Part shown: piece after piece, positions 10,874-19,492 of the stretch
Layout: each line of letters begins with the position of its first letter
Position numbering within the stretch: the first letter of the stretch is position 1
NCBI RefSeq assembly: GCF_000265205.3
Contig: NC_018000.1
Location: forward strand, 6,109,001 to 6,173,000
Direction: 5' to 3'
DNA from: Sinorhizobium fredii USDA 257
GTDB lineage: Bacteria > Pseudomonadota > Alphaproteobacteria > Rhizobiales > Rhizobiaceae
Length of the DNA stretch: 64,000 nt
The notes under the pieces: model-generated
Told to the model about the DNA's origin: nothing
Databases searched by the model: none
What the model saw: the letters and a program-made list of their open reading frames with translations, nothing else
Program-made: the position numbers and the translations under genes

Positions 10874-10893
10874 GTCTATTGTAGATAAAAGAC
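10874..10893. promoter_or_regulatory. Candidate GntR operator, site 1 (upstream of the dehydratase gene)
   Basis: GTCTATTGTAGATAAAAGAC is an imperfect 20-bp palindrome (14 of 20 positions symmetric). It lies between the divergent regulator and dehydratase genes. It shares GATAAAAGAC and overall symmetry with the site at 13737. The implied consensus is GTCTTTTATnnATAAAAGAC. Confidence 0.55.
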
Positions 10894-10946
10894 AAATCAG
10901 AGAACACGGGCCCATCCCGTGAAAACAGTTCTGGGAGAGCCTGAGA

Positions 10947-12452
10947 TTGTCCGCACCGACTTCGATCCTTCTTTCGCCGGAAGATAATGTCGCTGTCACT
11001 ACGGTGGCGATCGAGCCCGGCGAAACATTGCCCGGCGGGCAGAAGGCAACGGCGCGGATCGAAGCCGGCCACAAGGCGGCAATCCGGCCGATCCCGGCCG
11101 GTGAGCCCGTCGTCAAATATGCCCAGGCGATCGGCCGCGCCACCCGCGACATCGCCGCCGGCGAGCATGTGCACTCCCACAATCTTGCCTTTGATCAGGA
11201 CCGGCTGGCGATCGGTGCGCCGGTGCCGCCGGAAGCGGCGAGCGAAGCCGACAAGGCGCGCACCTTCCTCGGCTACCGGCGGGCCGACGGCCGTGCGGCG
11301 ACCCGCAACTATATCGGCATCATCGCCAGCGTGAACTGTTCCACCACCGTCTGTCGCGCCATTGCCGAGGAGGCCAACCGCCGCATCCTGCCCCGGTACG
11401 AAGGCATCGACGGCTTCGTGCCGATCGTCCACGACCAAGGCTGCGGCATGTCGTCCTCCGGCGACGGGATGAAGAACCTGCACCGGACGCTTGCCGGCTA
11501 TGCCCGTCATGCCAATTTCGGCGGCGCACTGATGGTCGGGCTCGGCTGCGAGGTCAACCAGCTGACGCTCTACGGCCAGGGCGGCTCCGGCGCGGAAAAG
11601 CGGCATTTCAACATCCAGGAGGCCGGCGGCTCGCGCCGCTCGGTCGAGCGCGCCCTTGGCGTTCTCGAGGAAATCGCCAAGGAAGTGGCGACGGCGCGCC
11701 GCGTGCCGATTCCGGTGAGCGAGATCATCGTCGGGCTGCAATGCGGCGGCTCGGACGGCCTTTCCGGCGTGACGGCAAACCCGGCGCTCGGCGCCGCAGT
11801 CGATATTCTCGCCGGTGCCGGCGGCACCGCGATCCTCTCCGAGACCTCGGAGATCTATGGGGCCGAGCATCTCCTGCGCAGCCGTGCCGTCAACGAGGCG
11901 GTGGCGGTGAAGCTCGACGGGCTGATCTCCTGGTGGGAAAACTACGTCGAGATGCATGGCGCCTCGCTCGACAACAATCCTTCGCCGGGCAACAAGCGCG
12001 GCGGCCTGACGACGATCCTCGAAAAGTCGCTCGGTGCGGTTGCCAAGGGCGGCCGTTCGCCGTTGGCCGCCGTCTACAGCTACGCCGAACGCGTGACCGA
12101 GCACGGCCTAGTCTTCATGGACACGCCCGGCTACGACCCGGTGTCGGCAACCGGCCAGGTGGCAGGCGGAGCCAATGTCATTGCCTTTACGACCGGCCGC
12201 GGCAGTTGCTTCGGCTGTCGGCCGGCGCCGTCGATCAAGCTGACCAGCAACACGGCGCTCTACCGGGCAATGGAAGAGGACATGGATATCGATTGCGGGG
12301 TGATCGCCTCCGGCGAGGCGACGATTGCCGGGCTCGGCCGCCAGATCTTCGATCTGATCATCGACACGGCTTCGGGCAGCAAGACGAAGAGCGAACTTTT
12401 CGGTTACGGCGACAACGAATTCGTCCCCTGGCATCTGGGGGCGACATTGTAG
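10947..12452 (+). CDS. UxaA-family sugar-acid dehydratase (altronate dehydratase-like)
   Basis: This is a full-length 501-residue UxaA protein. It has an N-terminal SAF domain (residues 1-90), then the large catalytic region: GYRRADGRAATRNYIGIIAS, FVPIVHDQGCGMSS, MVGLGCEVNQ, LQCGGSDGLSGVTANPALG and SCFGCRPAPSIKL. UxaA dehydrates D-altronate to 2-keto-3-deoxygluconate. Other family members are known to act on L-fuconate, D-arabinonate or L-galactonate in non-phosphorylative pathways. The adjacent lactonase, dehydrogenases and aldolase favour such a role over D-altronate. The start is TTG 10947 with GGGAGAG 8 nt upstream; the nearby ATG at 10987 is out of frame. Confidence 0.85.
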   Translation: MSAPTSILLSPEDNVAVTTVAIEPGETLPGGQKATARIEAGHKAAIRPIPAGEPVVKYAQAIGRATRDIAAGEHVHSHNLAFDQDRLAIGAPVPPEAASEADKARTFLGYRRADGRAATRNYIGIIASVNCSTTVCRAIAEEANRRILPRYEGIDGFVPIVHDQGCGMSSSGDGMKNLHRTLAGYARHANFGGALMVGLGCEVNQLTLYGQGGSGAEKRHFNIQEAGGSRRSVERALGVLEEIAKEVATARRVPIPVSEIIVGLQCGGSDGLSGVTANPALGAAVDILAGAGGTAILSETSEIYGAEHLLRSRAVNEAVAVKLDGLISWWENYVEMHGASLDNNPSPGNKRGGLTTILEKSLGAVAKGGRSPLAAVYSYAERVTEHGLVFMDTPGYDPVSATGQVAGGANVIAFTTGRGSCFGCRPAPSIKLTSNTALYRAMEEDMDIDCGVIASGEATIAGLGRQIFDLIIDTASGSKTKSELFGYGDNEFVPWHLGATL

Positions 12453-12465
12453 GAGGCAGGTGACT

Positions 12466-12528
12466 ACCCCTCATCCGCCTGCCGGCACCTTCTCCCCGCC
12501 CTGCGGGGAGGGCTAAGGGTGAGGGCAA
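12466..12528. repeat. RIME-like palindromic repeat fragment
   Basis: The outer arms CCCTCATCC and GGGTGAGGG flank a hairpin CTCCCCG (12492-12498) / CGGGGAG (12504-12510). This is the style of rhizobial intergenic mosaic elements. It sits between the dehydratase and aldo/keto reductase genes of the sugar island, where its hairpin could affect read-through or mRNA decay. Confidence 0.65.
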
Positions 12529-12596
12529 AGGGCCGGGTGAGGAGCTGCCCCGCTCTTGAATTGAGAATGGGCATCCTTGGAGGGAGGAGACAAGGA

Positions 12597-13616
12597 ATGC
12601 AGACGAGAAAGATCGGCCGTACGGATCTCGAGGTGACCGAATACAGTTTCGGGACCGCAGGGCTCGGCGGCCTCTATCGCGAATGCACGCGCGAGGCGGC
12701 GCTGGCGACGCTCGACGCCGCTTGGAATTCAGGCATCCGCTATTTCGACACGGCGCCCTATTACGGTCTCGGTCTTGCCGAGCGCCGGGTCGGCGATTTC
12801 CTGCGCGGCAAGCCGCGCGACAGCTACGTGCTCTCGACCAAGGTCGGCCGCCTGCTTCACCCGGTCCCGGAAGACAAGGTCCCCGACTATTCCTACGTCA
12901 AGGCGCTGAATTTCGACGTCACCTATGATTACGGGTATGACGCGATCATGCGGTCGGTGGAGTTCAGCTATGCCCGTCTCGGACTTAACCGCATCGATAT
13001 TCTCTATGTCCACGATATAGGCGGCTACACCCACGGGACGGCGAAGAACGCCGTCTATCTCCGGCAACTGCTCGATTCCGGCTTGAAGGCGCTGGAGGAG
13101 CTGAAGGCGGGCGGCGCCATTTCGGCCTATGGCCTGGGTGTCAACGAAGTCCCCGTCTGCCTCGACGTGATGCGCCAGGCGGATATCGACTGCATCCTGC
13201 TTGCCGGCCGTTACACGCTTCTCGATCGATCGGCGGTCGCGGAACTCATCCCGCTCTGCGAGAAGAAGCAGACCTCGCTCGTCGTCGGTGGCGTCTTCAA
13301 TTCTGGCATCCTCGCCACCGGCCCGGTGCAAGGGGCGCATTTCGACTACATGCCGGCGACGGAAGAGATCCGTGCGAAGGTGGCGGCGATGGAGCGGATT
13401 GCCAGCGAGCGCGGCTTGCCGCTTGCGGCGCCCGCCCTTCAGTTTCCGTTGGCCAATCCTCAGGTCGCCTCGGTCCTGCTCGGCACCGCCAAGCCCTCAA
13501 GCCTCGAGCGCAACATGGAGCTGACCCGAAGGAAGATAGCGCCGGAAGATTTCGCCGTCTTCGAGCCTCACACGCTCGTAGCCCCAGCGCTCGGAGCGGA
13601 GGCTGTGAGGGTCTGA
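12597..13616 (+). CDS. Aldo/keto reductase, probable aldose 1-dehydrogenase (L-fucose/D-threo-aldose type)
   Basis: This 339-residue TIM-barrel oxidoreductase belongs to the aldo/keto reductase group that includes L-fucose and D-threo-aldose 1-dehydrogenases. These oxidise the free aldose at C1 to a lactone with NAD(P). Signatures are GTAGLGGLYRECTREAALAT, FDTAPYYGLGLAERRVGDFL (Asp and Tyr of the tetrad), LSTKVGRLLHP (Lys) and ILYVHDIGGYTHG (His). It should supply the lactone for the COG3618 hydrolase downstream. I chose ATG 12597, after AAGGA preceded by GGAGGAGA. The substrate is inferred from family and context. Confidence 0.85.
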   Translation: MQTRKIGRTDLEVTEYSFGTAGLGGLYRECTREAALATLDAAWNSGIRYFDTAPYYGLGLAERRVGDFLRGKPRDSYVLSTKVGRLLHPVPEDKVPDYSYVKALNFDVTYDYGYDAIMRSVEFSYARLGLNRIDILYVHDIGGYTHGTAKNAVYLRQLLDSGLKALEELKAGGAISAYGLGVNEVPVCLDVMRQADIDCILLAGRYTLLDRSAVAELIPLCEKKQTSLVVGGVFNSGILATGPVQGAHFDYMPATEEIRAKVAAMERIASERGLPLAAPALQFPLANPQVASVLLGTAKPSSLERNMELTRRKIAPEDFAVFEPHTLVAPALGAEAVRV

Positions 13617-13621
13617 TTGTC

Positions 13622-13656
13622 TCGCCGGCTGCCGAGAGCGGCGGCGATCCTTTTTG
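13622..13656 (+). terminator. Weak terminator-like hairpin after the aldo/keto reductase gene
   Basis: TCGCCG (13622-13627 region) can pair with CGGCGA, followed by TCCTTTTT. The loop is long and alternative pairings exist. It may mark the end of the first part of the sugar operon, since the transporter genes have their own operator-like site. Confidence 0.35.
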
Positions 13657-13736
13657 CGTCCTGGAGGAACGCAATGAAGCGGGCGTATCGAAGTGGGGCT
13701 TGCCAACTCGATTTGTCTGAACTAGCGTGTCGAAAT

Positions 13737-13756
13737 GTTTTTTATTGATAAAAGAC
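13737..13756. promoter_or_regulatory. Candidate GntR operator, site 2 (upstream of the ABC transporter genes)
   Basis: GTTTTTTATTGATAAAAGAC is a 20-bp palindrome with 16 of 20 symmetric positions. It ends about 65 nt before the binding-protein ATG. It shares GATAAAAGAC with the site at 10874, supporting common control of both halves of the island. Confidence 0.58.
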
Positions 13757-13821
13757 GATCTGCAAGCACCTGGCGGATTGGTCTCGCTAACGGAACAAGG
13801 TGTAATGAGAGGAGAAACTTG

Positions 13822-14811
13822 ATGAGCATGACCAGACGCATTCTTTCCCGCCGCGCCTTCAACGCCCTGGCCGGCGCCGCCTTCGCCGTTGCGATGGCGC
13901 CCGCGACGTCTTTCGCGCAGGACGTCACCATCCCGATCATCGTGAAGGACACGACCTCCTTTTACTGGCAGATTGTGTTGGCGGGCGCGCGTGCCGCCGG
14001 CAAGGACCTCGGCGTCAACGTGCCGGAACTCGGCGCACAATCCGAATCCGACATCAACGGCCAGATCAGCATCCTAGAGAACGCCGTCGCCGGCGCGCCG
14101 GCCGCGGTGGTCATCGCTCCGACCGAGTTCAAGGCACTTGGCAAGCCGATCGACGAGGCCGCCAAGGCGGTGCCGGTCATCGGCATCGATTCGGGTGCTG
14201 ATTCGAAGGCCTTCAGTTCGTTCCTGACGACTGACAACGTCCAGGGCGGCCGCATCGCCGCCGACGGTCTTGCCGCCGCGATCAAGGAAGCGACCGGAAA
14301 GGAAGAGGGCGAGGTCGCCATCATCACCAGCCTGCCGGGCGTCGGTTCGCTCGACCAGCGCCGCGAAGGCTTCCTCGACCAGGTCAAGACCAAGTATCCT
14401 GGCCTCAAGGTGGTTGCCGACAAATATGCCGACGGCCAGGCGACGACCGGCCTCAACATCATGACCGACCTGATCACCGCCAATCCGAATCTCGTCGGCG
14501 TCTTCGCCTCCAACCTGATCATGGCGCAGGGCGCCGGCCAGGCGATCGCCGAGAACAAGCTCGGCGACAAGATCAAGGTCATCGGCTTCGACAGCGACGA
14601 AAAGACCGTCGGCTTCCTCAAGGAAGGCGTGCTGGCCGGTCTCGTCGTGCAGGATCCCTATCGCATGGGTTATGATGGCGTGAAGACGGCGCTTGCGGTT
14701 TCGAAAGGCGAAAAGGTCGAGGCCAATGTCGACACCGGCGCGAACCTGGTCACCAAGGCCAACATGGCCGAGCCGAAGATCGACGCGCTCCTGAACCCGA
14801 AGGTCAACTGA
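13822..14811 (+). CDS. Sugar ABC transporter periplasmic binding protein (RbsB-like)
   Basis: This is the periplasmic solute-binding protein of a ribose/fucose-type sugar importer, 329 residues. The N-terminus is a cleavable export signal with a twin-arginine-like SRRAFNA followed by a hydrophobic stretch and an ATSFAQD cleavage region. The mature part is a type I periplasmic fold (DTTSFYWQIVLAGARAAGKD, then APTEFKALGKPIDEAAK and VFASNLIMAQGAGQA). I chose ATG 13822 with GAGGAGAAA upstream. It is the first gene of a binding protein-ATPase-permease set. The sugar cannot be read from sequence; context suggests L-fucose, L-galactose or D-arabinose. Confidence 0.9.
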   Translation: MSMTRRILSRRAFNALAGAAFAVAMAPATSFAQDVTIPIIVKDTTSFYWQIVLAGARAAGKDLGVNVPELGAQSESDINGQISILENAVAGAPAAVVIAPTEFKALGKPIDEAAKAVPVIGIDSGADSKAFSSFLTTDNVQGGRIAADGLAAAIKEATGKEEGEVAIITSLPGVGSLDQRREGFLDQVKTKYPGLKVVADKYADGQATTGLNIMTDLITANPNLVGVFASNLIMAQGAGQAIAENKLGDKIKVIGFDSDEKTVGFLKEGVLAGLVVQDPYRMGYDGVKTALAVSKGEKVEANVDTGANLVTKANMAEPKIDALLNPKVN

Positions 14812-14921
14812 CCTGTCGCCAATGAGTCGTGGCGTTTGGGTCACCTGCGCCACGACCCGTCTTGGCGCGACGGCCGGCCGGAGAAGCCGACCGTCGCGGA
14901 CCGGAAAGTGAGGAGGGTGTT

Positions 14922-16463
14922 ATGACGGGGCTTCAAGAGGTCAGCCAGCGGCACGAGGAGGCGCTCGAGGCGGCCGTGCCGAAAGGCAAGCCGATCCTGG
15001 AACTGCGCGGCCTGCAGAAGAACTATGGCGCCGTCCAGGCGCTGAAGCCTGCGAACATCACCTTTCTCTCCGGGGAGGTTCACGCGATCGTCGGCGAAAA
15101 CGGCGCCGGCAAGTCGACGCTGATCAAGCTTCTGACCGGCGTCATTCCGCGGACCGCCGGCGAAGTGTTCTGGCAAGGTGAGTCTGTTCAACTCGCGAGC
15201 CCCAACGAGGCGATCGCCCGCGGCATCAACGCGGTTCACCAGGAAGTGGTCCTCTGTCCGCACCTGAGCGTGGCGGCCAACATGTTCCTCGGCGACGAGA
15301 TGAACCGCCGCGGTGTCATGCGCAAGCGGGCAATGACGGATGCGGCCCAGGGCGTTCTCGACGACCTCGGCTTCAACCTGCCGGCCAACGCGACGCTCGG
15401 CAGCCTGACGATCGGCCAGCAGCAGTTGGTCGCGACCGCGCGCGCCGCCATGCGCGGCACCCGCTTCCTGATCTTCGACGAGCCGACGGCCTATCTGACG
15501 CGGCAGGAATCGGCCCAGCTCTTCCGCCTCATTCGCCGGCTGCAGGGCGAGGGCGTCACCATCGTCTATATCAGCCATCGGCTCGAGGAAGTCTTCGAGC
15601 TTGCCGACCGCGTCTCGGTGCTGCGCGACGGGACCCATGTCGGCACGCGCGGTATATCCGAGACGAATGAGGCGGAACTGATCGCGCTGATGATCAACCG
15701 CACCATCGAGCAGATCTATCACAAGGAGCAGTTTGCTTTAGGCGAGACCATCGTCGAGGCGCGCGGGCTCTCCGGCCCCGGTTTCAGCGACATATCGCTT
15801 TCCGTCCGGGCCGGCGAGATCGTCGGGCTCTATGGCCTGATCGGCGCAGGGCGCAGCGAATTCGCGCTCGGCCTCTACGGCCGTCATCCGCTCACCGCCG
15901 GAGAGGTCTATTGGCAGGGCCGCAAGGTCGAGATCGACCATGAGCGCAAGGCGATGGAACTCGGCATCGCGCTCGCGCCGGAAAGCCGCCGCGACCAGGG
16001 CCTTTGCCTCAACCTGCCGATCGGCCTCAACATCAACCTGCCGGTGTTTCGCAGGCTGACGCGCGGCTTGACGATCAACCGCGCCGAGGAGGCCGCCAAT
16101 GCCGAACGCCAGATCCGCGACCTGCAGATCAAGACGCCGTCGCGCCGGGTGCTCGCCTCCGCCATGTCCGGCGGCAACCAGCAGAAGATTGTCATCGGCA
16201 AGTGGCTGAGCCACGGAGCCAAGCTGTTCATCTTCGACGAGCCGACTGTGGGCGTCGACGTCGGCACTAAGGCAGAAATCTACCGGCTCTTCGCGCGCTT
16301 GCTGGAAAATGGGGCGGGGATCATCCTGATCTCCTCCTATCTGCCGGAAGTCTACGAGCTTGCGGACCGGCTGCACGTATTCCGCCAGGGACGACTCGTG
16401 GCAAGCCATGATTACCGCGCCGCCAGCCACGAGGATGTCCTGGCGCAGGCGATCAATGCCTGA
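14922..16463 (+). CDS. Sugar ABC transporter ATP-binding protein, double-domain RbsA/MglA type
   Basis: This 513-residue cytoplasmic ATPase has two fused ABC domains. Domain 1 has Walker A GENGAGKST, a Q-loop in VHQEVVLCPHLSV, signature LTIGQQQ and Walker B FLIFDEPTAYLT. Domain 2 (from about residue 275) lacks a normal Walker A (GLIGAGRSEF, usual in this family). It keeps the MSGGNQQKIVIGKWL signature and LFIFDEPTVGVDVG. It energises uptake by the permease encoded next, using the sugar delivered by the preceding binding protein. ATG 14922 follows an AGGAGGGTG site. Confidence 0.93.
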   Translation: MTGLQEVSQRHEEALEAAVPKGKPILELRGLQKNYGAVQALKPANITFLSGEVHAIVGENGAGKSTLIKLLTGVIPRTAGEVFWQGESVQLASPNEAIARGINAVHQEVVLCPHLSVAANMFLGDEMNRRGVMRKRAMTDAAQGVLDDLGFNLPANATLGSLTIGQQQLVATARAAMRGTRFLIFDEPTAYLTRQESAQLFRLIRRLQGEGVTIVYISHRLEEVFELADRVSVLRDGTHVGTRGISETNEAELIALMINRTIEQIYHKEQFALGETIVEARGLSGPGFSDISLSVRAGEIVGLYGLIGAGRSEFALGLYGRHPLTAGEVYWQGRKVEIDHERKAMELGIALAPESRRDQGLCLNLPIGLNINLPVFRRLTRGLTINRAEEAANAERQIRDLQIKTPSRRVLASAMSGGNQQKIVIGKWLSHGAKLFIFDEPTVGVDVGTKAEIYRLFARLLENGAGIILISSYLPEVYELADRLHVFRQGRLVASHDYRAASHEDVLAQAINA

Positions 16464-16502
16464 GCGTTTCGAGCGAATAAGAAAGACTGCAGGGAGGACG
16501 GA

Positions 16503-17480
16503 ATGAGTGTGGAAACGGTAGAAAGCAGCGCAGGTCCGACGCCGAAGAGAGGGGTCAGCATCCTGTTCGGGCTGACGCTCCTCGGGCTACTGGTCGTGCT
16601 CTGGCTGCTGCTTGGCCTGGCGACGAGCGCCTTCTGGACGCCGAACAATATCAGCAACCTGCTGCGCCAGGGGGCGATGACCGCGATCCTCGCGGTCGGC
16701 CAGACCTTCGTGATCATCACCGCCGGCATCGACCTGTCGGTCGGCGCGGTCGTCGGCTTCAGCAGCGTCGTCGTCGCCTGGCTGCTGGCCGCCGGCGTGC
16801 CGCTCTGGCTGGCGCTCGTCGCAACGCTGGCGATCGGCGTGCTGATCGGCGCATTTCACGCCTTCGGCATCGTTCGCATGGGCCTGCCGCCCTTCATCAT
16901 CACGCTGGCGACGCTGACATCGTTGCGCGGTATAGGCCTGCTGGTCACAAACGGTTCGACGATCTCGATCACCAACGAGGCCTTCACCAATTTCTCGCGC
17001 GCCGACTTTCTCGGTGTCCCGAGCCTTTTCTGGATGGTGATCGTCGTCGCGATTCCGGCCTACGTCTTCCTGCATTTGAGCCGCTTCGGCCGCTATCTCT
17101 TTGCCGTCGGCTCGAACAGCGAGGCGGCCCGCCTGTCCGGCGTCAACGTCAACCGGACGATCTATCTCGCTTATATTCTGTCTTCGACCTGCGCCGCCTT
17201 TGTCGGCCTGCTGCTCGCCTCGCGCATCGGCATCGGCAACGCCACGCAGGCGGAGGGCTGGGAATTGCAGGCGATCGCCTCGTCGGTCATCGGCGGGACC
17301 AGCCTTTTCGGCGCCGTCGGCTCTGTGCACGGACCGCTGCTCGGCGCCTTCATCCTGGCGACCATCAACAACGGCGCCAATCTGTTGAACGTCAACTCCT
17401 TCTGGCAACGCATCATCACCGGTCTGCTGATCATCGTGATCGTCTATTTCGACCAGCTCAGGCGCCGGGGGTCGCGTTGA
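16503..17480 (+). CDS. Sugar ABC transporter permease (RbsC-like)
   Basis: This 325-residue inner-membrane permease has about 8-10 hydrophobic segments and the BPD_transp_2 signatures. These are VGQTFVIITAGIDLSVGAVV, FGIVRMGLPPFIITLATLTS and a late VIGGTSLFGAVGSVHGPLLG with TINNGANLLNVNSFWQ. It likely forms the homodimeric channel for the upstream binding protein and ATPase. It starts 39 nt after the ATPase gene and is followed by the zinc dehydrogenase gene after 53 nt, so one transcript is likely. Confidence 0.93.
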   Translation: MSVETVESSAGPTPKRGVSILFGLTLLGLLVVLWLLLGLATSAFWTPNNISNLLRQGAMTAILAVGQTFVIITAGIDLSVGAVVGFSSVVVAWLLAAGVPLWLALVATLAIGVLIGAFHAFGIVRMGLPPFIITLATLTSLRGIGLLVTNGSTISITNEAFTNFSRADFLGVPSLFWMVIVVAIPAYVFLHLSRFGRYLFAVGSNSEAARLSGVNVNRTIYLAYILSSTCAAFVGLLLASRIGIGNATQAEGWELQAIASSVIGGTSLFGAVGSVHGPLLGAFILATINNGANLLNVNSFWQRIITGLLIIVIVYFDQLRRRGSR

Positions 17481-17533
17481 ACGGCGATTGGCCAATGCCG
17501 GCCGGATCGCGCTTCGGAATCTAGGAAAGCCCC

Positions 17534-18556
17534 ATGAAAGTTGTCGTCTGTTCAGAACCCGGTCGCCTGGAAATCACCGATCGACCCCGGCCGGCGGCGC
17601 CCGCCGAGGGTCGGGTTCGTCTTGCCGTTCGCCAGGTCGGGATATGCGGCACCGACTATCACATCTTCGAAGGCAAGCATCCGTTTCTCGAATATCCGCG
17701 CGTTATGGGCCACGAGATTTCCGCGACCGTGATCGAGGCAGGCCCGGGTTCCCGGCTCGATCCGGGCATGCTGGTGGTCGTCAATCCCTATATCTCCTGC
17801 GGTAGCTGCATTGCCTGCCGGAGGGGGAAGCCGAATTGCTGCACGGCGATCCGGGTTCTCGGCGTCCACACCGACGGCGCCTTCTGCGAAGAGATCCTCA
17901 TGCCCGAGCAGAACCTCTATCCGGCGAACGGTCTTTCTCCCGAAGCCGCAGCGACGGTGGAGTTCCTGGCGATCGGCGCCCATGCGGTCAGGCGGTCAGG
18001 GGTGGCGCCCGGCGCCAGGTCCCTGGTGATCGGCGCCGGCCCGATCGGCCTCGGGACGGCGATTTTCTCGCGGATTGCCGGACACGAGGTAACGCTTCTC
18101 GATACAAGCGCCGAGCGACTGGGTTTCGCGGCGAACGAGCTCGGCTTTTCGGGCGGCCTTCTGGCCGGTGAGGGGCTGGAAAAGGCCGTCGCCCAAGCGA
18201 CGGATGGCGATGGCTTCGACGTCGTTTTCGACGCCACCGGCAATGCCACGTCGATGGAACGCTCCTTTGCCCATGTCGCCCATGGCGGGACGCTAGTGTT
18301 CGTCAGCGTGGTGAAGAACGACATCCGCTTCTCCGACCCGGAATTCCACAAGCGCGAGACGACGCTGGTGGCGAGCCGCAATGCGACGCGCGAGGACTTC
18401 GATCACGTTATCGCGTCGATCGGCAGCGGCCTGGTCCCGGTGGACAGGCTCGTGACCCACAGGACGACCCTCGACCAGGCGGTGCACGACTTGCCGCGTT
18501 GGGCGCACGACAAGGCGGGCCTTGTGAAGGCGGTCATTACGGTGAATGCGGCATGA
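17534..18556 (+). CDS. Zinc-type medium-chain alcohol/polyol dehydrogenase (LgoD/RspB-like)
   Basis: This 340-residue MDR enzyme has all zinc motifs: catalytic VGICGTDYHIFEGKHP and GHEISATVIEAG, and the structural four-cysteine lobe SCGSCIACRRGKPNCC. The Rossmann segment is VIGAGPIGLGTAIF. The pattern GVHTDGAFCEEI and SDPEFHKRETTLVASRNAT resembles L-galactonate 5-dehydrogenase-type enzymes. Such an enzyme may oxidise a secondary hydroxyl of a sugar acid or keto-deoxy acid in this pathway. The exact step is uncertain, because an aldolase route would not need it. It overlaps the lactonase gene by 4 nt (ATGA). Confidence 0.86.
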   Translation: MKVVVCSEPGRLEITDRPRPAAPAEGRVRLAVRQVGICGTDYHIFEGKHPFLEYPRVMGHEISATVIEAGPGSRLDPGMLVVVNPYISCGSCIACRRGKPNCCTAIRVLGVHTDGAFCEEILMPEQNLYPANGLSPEAAATVEFLAIGAHAVRRSGVAPGARSLVIGAGPIGLGTAIFSRIAGHEVTLLDTSAERLGFAANELGFSGGLLAGEGLEKAVAQATDGDGFDVVFDATGNATSMERSFAHVAHGGTLVFVSVVKNDIRFSDPEFHKRETTLVASRNATREDFDHVIASIGSGLVPVDRLVTHRTTLDQAVHDLPRWAHDKAGLVKAVITVNAA

Positions 18557-19389
18557 GCTTCATCGATGCCCACCAGCACTACTGGACCTTGGGGCTTGGT
18601 CACAACGACTGGCCCGGCCCGGACCTTGAACCGATCTTCCGCGACTTTGGACCCGACGATCTCAAGCCCCATCTGAGCGCCGCGGGAATCGGCAGTACCA
18701 TCCTCGTGCAGGCGGCGCCGAATGTCGCCGAAACCGAGTTCCTGCTCGATATCGCCGCGCGGGAAGAGACGGTTGCCGCGGTCGTCGGTTGGGTCGACAT
18801 CCTTGCTGCGGACGCCGGTGCCGAGCTTCGGCGACTGAAAACGCATCCGGAATTCAAGGGCATTCGGCCGATGTTGCAAAGCATCGACGAAACCGCCTGG
18901 ATTCTTCGGCCGGAAGCGATCGCCACGCTTGAGATGCTGCCGCAAATGAACCTCCGTTTCGACGCGCTCGTCCAGCCGCGCCACCTGCCGGTGATCGCTG
19001 TGCTCGCCGATCGCCTGCCGGATCTCGCCATCGTCGTCGATCACGGCGCCAAGCCTTTCATTGCGGAAGGCCGGCTGGAGCCTTGGGCGACGGATATGGC
19101 GGCGCTCGCCCTCCGCCCCAACGTTCACGTCAAGCTGTCGGGGCTTGTGGCCGAGGCCGGCGGAGACTGGTCGGTCGAACGATTGCGGCCCTATGCCGCT
19201 CACCTGGTTGACGTCTTCGGTGCTGAGCGAGTCATGTTCGGCAGCGATTGGCCGGTTGTGCTGCTCGACGCCGACTATGCAGAGTGGTTCGCTGCTGCCC
19301 GGGCGTTGACCGCGACTTGCACGGAAGCGGAGCGGCAGGCGATTTTCCTGGGGACGGCGGCCCGTTTCTACGGAATTTCCGCGGTCTGA
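18553..19389 (+). CDS. COG3618 amidohydrolase-superfamily sugar lactonase
   Basis: This 278-residue TIM-barrel hydrolase belongs to the COG3618 group, which includes characterised L-fucono-1,5-lactonase and L-rhamnono-lactonase enzymes. Visible ligands are FIDAHQHYW near the start (HxH), AIVVDHGAKP (His) and VMFGSDWPVVL (metal-binding Asp). It would open the lactone made by the aldo/keto reductase to give the acid used by the UxaA-family dehydratase. ATG 18553 overlaps the dehydrogenase stop (ATGA), indicating coupling. It is the last gene of the sugar island. Confidence 0.88.
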   Translation: MSFIDAHQHYWTLGLGHNDWPGPDLEPIFRDFGPDDLKPHLSAAGIGSTILVQAAPNVAETEFLLDIAAREETVAAVVGWVDILAADAGAELRRLKTHPEFKGIRPMLQSIDETAWILRPEAIATLEMLPQMNLRFDALVQPRHLPVIAVLADRLPDLAIVVDHGAKPFIAEGRLEPWATDMAALALRPNVHVKLSGLVAEAGGDWSVERLRPYAAHLVDVFGAERVMFGSDWPVVLLDADYAEWFAAARALTATCTEAERQAIFLGTAARFYGISAV

Positions 19390-19492
19390 GGTACGAACGT
19401 CATAGCGCGACACGCCGGCGCAATGTTATCTCAATATATTAGTAATATGATTTCGCTGCGCAACATACCCCAAAATGCAGGGGGCGTTTTTG

